A stretch of 9,922 nt of DNA. It comes from Candidatus Saccharibacteria bacterium UBA2112. Its GTDB lineage: Bacteria; Patescibacteriota; Saccharimonadia; Saccharimonadales; Saccharimonadaceae. The DNA lies in assembly GCA_002331045.1 (NCBI GenBank), contig DCYK01000028.1, positions 1-9,922 of the forward strand. The letters are read 5' to 3'. The notes under the pieces were generated by a model. The model did not search any database, was not told the DNA's origin, and worked only from the letters and a program-made list of their open reading frames with translations. Shown piece by piece: positions 6,872-9,922 of the stretch (position 1 is its first letter; each line of letters starts with the position of its first letter). The position numbers and the translations under genes were made by a program.

Positions 6872-8299
6872 CTAGAATTGGTTCCATAGGTATTGATTCG
6901 TCACTTCGTGATGGTAGAGCACCTCGGCGCTTTTTACGGTAGTACCGAGCTCGCGTGGATTGCGATTTGCAACTTCAACCTTCCAGTCGACATATTTGCT
7001 TTTTGCGCTTTCGCCGAGCATATTCGATGTATAATCACTTGTTTTGAATATTCTGATAGAATCACCAATGGTTCCCGGGAGAAAACGCAAGCGTGATCGC
7101 CTGTCGGGTTTTTCTGGAGCGGGCAACGTATCATCGATACCTGTTTTCAGGAGTCCGAATAGTGCAAGATAGGGGTTGCAGTCAGGAGCGACAGATCGCA
7201 CCTCTATGCGTGCGGTCTTCTCATTTGCTAGTGGGATACGGATCATTGATCCCCGATCATTCGCAGAAACTTTGATTTGATTTGGTGCTTCAAAATTTGG
7301 GTCGAGTCGACGGTAAGAATTGACGCTACTATTTATTAATAGACAAAGTTCAGGCGCTCGGTTGAGGATTTTTGTGATAAATTCCCAGCCTGTTTTACTT
7401 AGGCCATCTTCGCCTTTTTTGTCATAAAATATATTTTTGCCATTTTTACTGAGAGAAACATTTGTATGCATGCCACAGCCATTGACATTTTGCTGTGGCT
7501 TTGGCAAGAATGTCGCTGTCATTCCCATCTGTGTTGCAACTTGACGACATACTAGTTTGTAGAGCAGAATTTGATCACAAGCGCGAACCACATCTGTGTA
7601 ACTAAAGTTTATCTCGAACTGTGATGGTGCAACTTCTGCGTGGTCTTTCTCATTTTTATAGCCCATCGCTCGAATTGCTTCAGCTGTGCGATCGATGAAA
7701 ATGCGTAATTCATCAAGAGGCAAGGAGTGATAATAACCACCGGTGCTCACCAAATTAAACCCAACTTTTTTGTCAAAGTTTTGCTCTGCATCAACACCAG
7801 ACATGAGAAATCCTTCGATTTCCGGTGCCATGAATGCTTCAAGCCCTCGCTTCTTCTTTATCTCGGACATATATGACTGCAATCGTCCGCGAAAGTCCGA
7901 TTCGTATGGAGTGAGATCTCGTCCGCAAATATTCGCAAAAACAAGTACTTTACCAGGTCCGAAGATATCGGATGGCAAGAATGTGATGCTTGTCCAATCG
8001 ATAACCAGGCGTAAATCAGATTCATGAAGTTCTGAAAAGCCACGAATAGATGAGCCGTCAAATGTCAGGTTCTCCAATGAGTCTAAAAAGAACTGTTTGT
8101 TGTAGTCAAGCATGTGTAGCCGTCCTTCGATATCGGAAAAGCAGACGGTGACAGCTTTGACACGGCCCTCATTTGTAAGGTAGCGTACATGTGTCGTTTT
8201 TGCTTTTACTGGATCCTTCAAGCTGCGAGCTTTGAGGTTGATCGCTTCCAATTGCTCATAGGTTAGTTCTAGAAAGTTTTTCAGTGTGGGATCTGCCAT
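6872..8299 (-). CDS. glnA: Glutamine synthetase, type I (alpha-like)
   Basis: A 475-residue cytoplasmic enzyme that makes glutamine from glutamate, ammonia and ATP. FDGSSIRGF at 80-88 carries the catalytic Asp81 of the N-terminal beta-grasp domain. Metal and substrate residues include E160 and E162 (PEIEGF), E222 and E229 (AEVAPSQFEI), H278 (NGCGMH), R330 (SYRRLDP) and E366/R368 (RIEVRS). The usual NRSA loop reads NDRGSMIRIP at 347-356. The NLYDLPPEE-like adenylylation site is absent (TLPAPEKPDR at 391-400), and the insertion of I-beta enzymes between the Glu pair and the GGY motif is also missing, so control by GlnE is not expected. The start at 8299 follows AGGAG that overlaps the amt stop codon; 8 nt separate the genes, so they form one operon. 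It converges with the Fur-family gene with 18 nt between stops. Confidence 0.96.
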   Translation of the reverse strand: MADPTLKNFLELTYEQLEAINLKARSLKDPVKAKTTHVRYLTNEGRVKAVTVCFSDIEGRLHMLDYNKQFFLDSLENLTFDGSSIRGFSELHESDLRLVIDWTSITFLPSDIFGPGKVLVFANICGRDLTPYESDFRGRLQSYMSEIKKKRGLEAFMAPEIEGFLMSGVDAEQNFDKKVGFNLVSTGGYYHSLPLDELRIFIDRTAEAIRAMGYKNEKDHAEVAPSQFEINFSYTDVVRACDQILLYKLVCRQVATQMGMTATFLPKPQQNVNGCGMHTNVSLSKNGKNIFYDKKGEDGLSKTGWEFITKILNRAPELCLLINSSVNSYRRLDPNFEAPNQIKVSANDRGSMIRIPLANEKTARIEVRSVAPDCNPYLALFGLLKTGIDDTLPAPEKPDRRSRLRFLPGTIGDSIRIFKTSDYTSNMLGESAKSKYVDWKVEVANRNPRELGTTVKSAEVLYHHEVTNQYLWNQF

Positions 8300-8307
8300 T
8301 ATATCTC

Positions 8308-9606
8308 CTATTTACGCTTGTTCAACTTGCTTGGTTTTGCTTTGACTCTTGTGATGCTTTCATTTGTAGCAACTTCGCTGTCGTCTGCGAAAACATAACC
8401 ATCTTCTGCGTGGTATCCTTTATCGAGTCCCATTGCTTCCTGATCGGGTGTGACACGGAGACCTATTGTCATATCGATCAGTTTGAGGAGTATCCAGCTC
8501 ATGACGAAAGCAAAGACAACAGCTGCTCCGACCGCGATCGCCTGAGTACCCAAGAGGTCTAGGCTGCCGCCGTAGAAAAAGCCGTCGCCGCCGCTCGGGT
8601 TGACTGCTTTTTCGGCCACGAAACCAATCAGTAATGCACCAACGATACCTCCAACGCCATGAATACCTACTACATCCAGAGTGTCGTCATAACCAAATCG
8701 TGCCTTGAGGCCGACTGCATAAGCACAGACGAGTCCGGCAACGATTCCGATGATGATAGCTGATATTGGACTAACAAAGCCAGCGGCCGGTGTGATTGCC
8801 ACGAGCCCGGCAACGATACCGCTTACTGCTCCAAGTGCTGTCACGCGTCGGTGGCGAACCCAATCCACGAATGCCCAGCCAAGCATAGCTGCAGCTGCTG
8901 CAACGTTTGTGGTGACGAATGCATTTGCTGCCAGGCCGTCGGCCGCCAGTGCGCTACCAGCGTTAAACCCAAACCAGCCAAACCACAGCAAACCAGCTCC
9001 GAGCATTGTAAATGGAAGGTTATGCGGTGTAATTGCCGTTGATGCTACCCCGCTTCGTTTGCCGATGATCATAGCTGCGGCGAGTGCAGCAAATCCAGCG
9101 CTGATATGTACGACTGTGCCACCCGCGAAATCAAGTGCGCCTAGTTCGCTGAGCCAGCCGCCACCCCATACCCAGTGAGCCAGAGGTGCATAGACCAAGA
9201 GTAACCATAGTGATGTAAATGCTGCAAAAGCCCAAAATTTCATGCGCTCGGCAAATGCGCCAGTGATAAGCGCGGGGGTAATTGCTGCAAAAAATAACTG
9301 GAAGACAGCGAATGCAAGAAATGGAATTGTCTCAGAGAAATCGGTATTTGGCTCTTGCCCTACACCGTCAAACCAGGCAAATTCCATACCGCCGATCAAA
9401 CCACCCATGTCAGTGCCGAACGCAAGCGTGAATCCGACTGCTACCCACAGTACCGATACGATTGCGAGCGCAAAGAAACTTTGTAGCGCGGTCGCTAACA
9501 CATTCTTTGCTCGGACCATACCCGAATAAAAAAACGCCAGCCCCGGAATCATTAACATGACCAAGGCGGCGGATAGTAGTATATATGCTGTATCCCCTGC
9601 GCTCAT
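8308..9606 (-). CDS. amt: Ammonium transporter (Amt/MEP/Rh family)
   Basis: A 432-residue trimeric membrane channel for ammonium with about eleven spans filling residues 5-380. The twin pore histidines are His167 (GGTVVHISAG) and His316 (DVVGIHGVGG). Other family marks are FFYSGMVRAKNVL (25-37), FFAAITPALITGAFAER (105-121, with upstream gate Phe), HWVWGGGWL (144-152), LLWFGWFGFNAGS (206-218) and DDTLDVVGIHG (307-317). The N-terminus begins directly in the first span, without a signal peptide. The cytoplasmic tail has the conserved GLRVTPDQEAMGLDKGYH (382-399) used for subunit cross-talk and GlnK control, then an extra tail of about 30 residues ending in a basic stretch. No PII gene is visible. 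The start at 9606 has GAGGG upstream. It is first in the operon and followed by glnA. Confidence 0.97.
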   Translation of the reverse strand: MSAGDTAYILLSAALVMLMIPGLAFFYSGMVRAKNVLATALQSFFALAIVSVLWVAVGFTLAFGTDMGGLIGGMEFAWFDGVGQEPNTDFSETIPFLAFAVFQLFFAAITPALITGAFAERMKFWAFAAFTSLWLLLVYAPLAHWVWGGGWLSELGALDFAGGTVVHISAGFAALAAAMIIGKRSGVASTAITPHNLPFTMLGAGLLWFGWFGFNAGSALAADGLAANAFVTTNVAAAAAMLGWAFVDWVRHRRVTALGAVSGIVAGLVAITPAAGFVSPISAIIIGIVAGLVCAYAVGLKARFGYDDTLDVVGIHGVGGIVGALLIGFVAEKAVNPSGGDGFFYGGSLDLLGTQAIAVGAAVVFAFVMSWILLKLIDMTIGLRVTPDQEAMGLDKGYHAEDGYVFADDSEVATNESITRVKAKPSKLNKRK

Positions 9607-9624
9607 ACATCCCTCTTCACTTCC

Positions 9625-9655
9625 TATGTAGATTTTTATTATTACTATCTACATA
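9625..9655. promoter_or_regulatory. Perfect 9-bp inverted repeat in the amt leader
   Basis: TATGTAGAT (9625-9633) and ATCTACATA (9647-9655) are exact reverse complements separated by 13 nt. The structure lies about 20-50 nt upstream of the amt start codon. It could be an operator for a nitrogen regulator or an AU-rich hairpin in the mRNA leader. It does not fit the GlnR/TnrA box spacing (TGTNA-N7-TNACA). Confidence 0.5.
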
Positions 9656-9673
9656 ATTAGTATTAATATCTTC

Positions 9674-9701
9674 ATTTTTACATTAAAAAATATAATGTCA
9701 A
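9674..9701 (-). promoter_or_regulatory. Probable amt-glnA operon promoter
   Basis: A perfect TTGACA lies at 9701-9696 on the minus strand. The best -10 at normal distance is AAAAAT (9679-9674, 16-nt spacer), a 4 of 6 match. An alternative, TTAATA-N17-AATAAT nearer the gene, would place its -10 inside the loop of the inverted repeat. The first choice predicts a leader of about 60 nt containing that repeat. Confidence 0.4.
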
Positions 9702-9819
9702 TATTATTTATAAAAACTTTTCCACAGGTACACTACATGAGCTTATGTTGTACTGTCAGCTTCTGCTGCAACAATTCTTGATGAGTTGTGACTATTTTGT
9801 CTTACTCTCACCTATGCTT

Positions 9820-9922
9820 TTAGCGGAGGTCAATGATACTGTCTAGGCAATCGTCAAAACTGCCGCAGCGTATCTCTTCTTGTATTTCCTGTTTGACGTC
9901 TGGCTCCATGGTTAGCCATGTA
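9820..9922 (-). CDS. Possible C-terminal fragment of an unrecognised protein
   Basis: A minus-strand frame is open from the right edge for 33 codons to TAA at 9822-9820. It reads TWLTMEPDVKQEIQEEI then RCGSFDDCLDSIIDLR, charged and helix-forming like a real protein end. The pattern of VKQEIQEEI followed by CGSF loosely recalls small ribbon-helix-helix antitoxins, but this is far too weak to name it. It is not a PII protein end. The 213 nt between it and amt hold the amt promoter region and no clear terminator. Being so short and open to the edge, it could be a chance frame. Confidence 0.35.
   Translation of the reverse strand, partial: TWLTMEPDVKQEIQEEIRCGSFDDCLDSIIDLR

Noticed and set aside
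6854..6900. Possible bidirectional terminator between the converging fur-like and glnA genes (ACCTA...TAGGT)
   Set aside because: The stem is only 5 bp with a 12-nt loop and lacks a T-run on either strand; it also lies inside the glnA coding end.
9718..9726. TTTTCCACA next to an AT-rich tract, resembling a DnaA box and replication origin
   Set aside because: Only one box was found, with no cluster and no dnaA, dnaN or parAB nearby; the AT-rich tract is better explained as the amt promoter region.
9735..9748. Near-palindrome ACATGAGCTTATGT upstream of the amt promoter
   Set aside because: Short, with one mismatched pair, no U-tract and no clear relation to a promoter; could be chance.
9833..9922. 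Plus-strand frame starting ATG at 9833 with GGAGG 3 nt upstream
   Set aside because: The Ser/Cys-rich translation looks like an antisense shadow of the minus-strand frame, and the ribosome site spacing is too short.

Overview
The window looks like part of a small-genome bacterium of the Patescibacteria (CPR), most likely a Saccharibacteria-type lineage. The main clue is a pair of type IV pilins with the N-terminal core GFTIVELLIVVVVIGILAA followed by IVIVAYNG, a form I associate with that group. This assignment is an inference from protein style, not a database match. The standard genetic code is used: TGA ends the ABC ATPase and the ZIP gene, and TGG encodes Trp. Every gene except one is on the minus strand.

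Left part (1-2361, minus): a two-gene ABC exporter, an ATPase followed 4 nt later by a large duplicated ABC-2 permease that runs off the left edge. The pair resembles DrrA/TnrB-type antibiotic or lipid exporters. Middle (2422-5322, minus): two minor-pilin-like genes whose starts lie directly behind extended -10 elements and have no Shine-Dalgarno sequence. Upstream of them is a membrane-anchored family 2 glycosyltransferase with its own strong promoter (TTTACA-N17-TATAAT). This block is about the cell surface.

Centre (5481-6853): a ZIP-family metal transporter (minus) and a Fur/Zur-family repressor (plus) are transcribed away from each other. The 83-bp gap holds an inverted repeat, TTATTGCAA-N5-TTGCGATAA, that overlaps the predicted promoters of both genes. 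This is a compact metal-homeostasis switch.

Right part (6872-9606, minus): an amt-glnA operon with an ammonium channel and a type I-alpha glutamine synthetase that lacks the adenylylation tyrosine. Upstream of amt is an AT-rich leader with a TTGACA element and a perfect 9-bp inverted repeat. At the right edge is a possible C-terminal fragment of an unrecognised protein (9820-9922, minus).

No rRNA, tRNA, CRISPR array, insertion sequence or clear intrinsic terminator was seen, and no stretch over 300 bases lacks a gene. I do not see a convincing new multi-gene system. The most informative signals are the metal operator, the near-leaderless pilin starts, the conserved pilin core with diverged codons, and the nitrogen-assimilation operon with its leader dyad.
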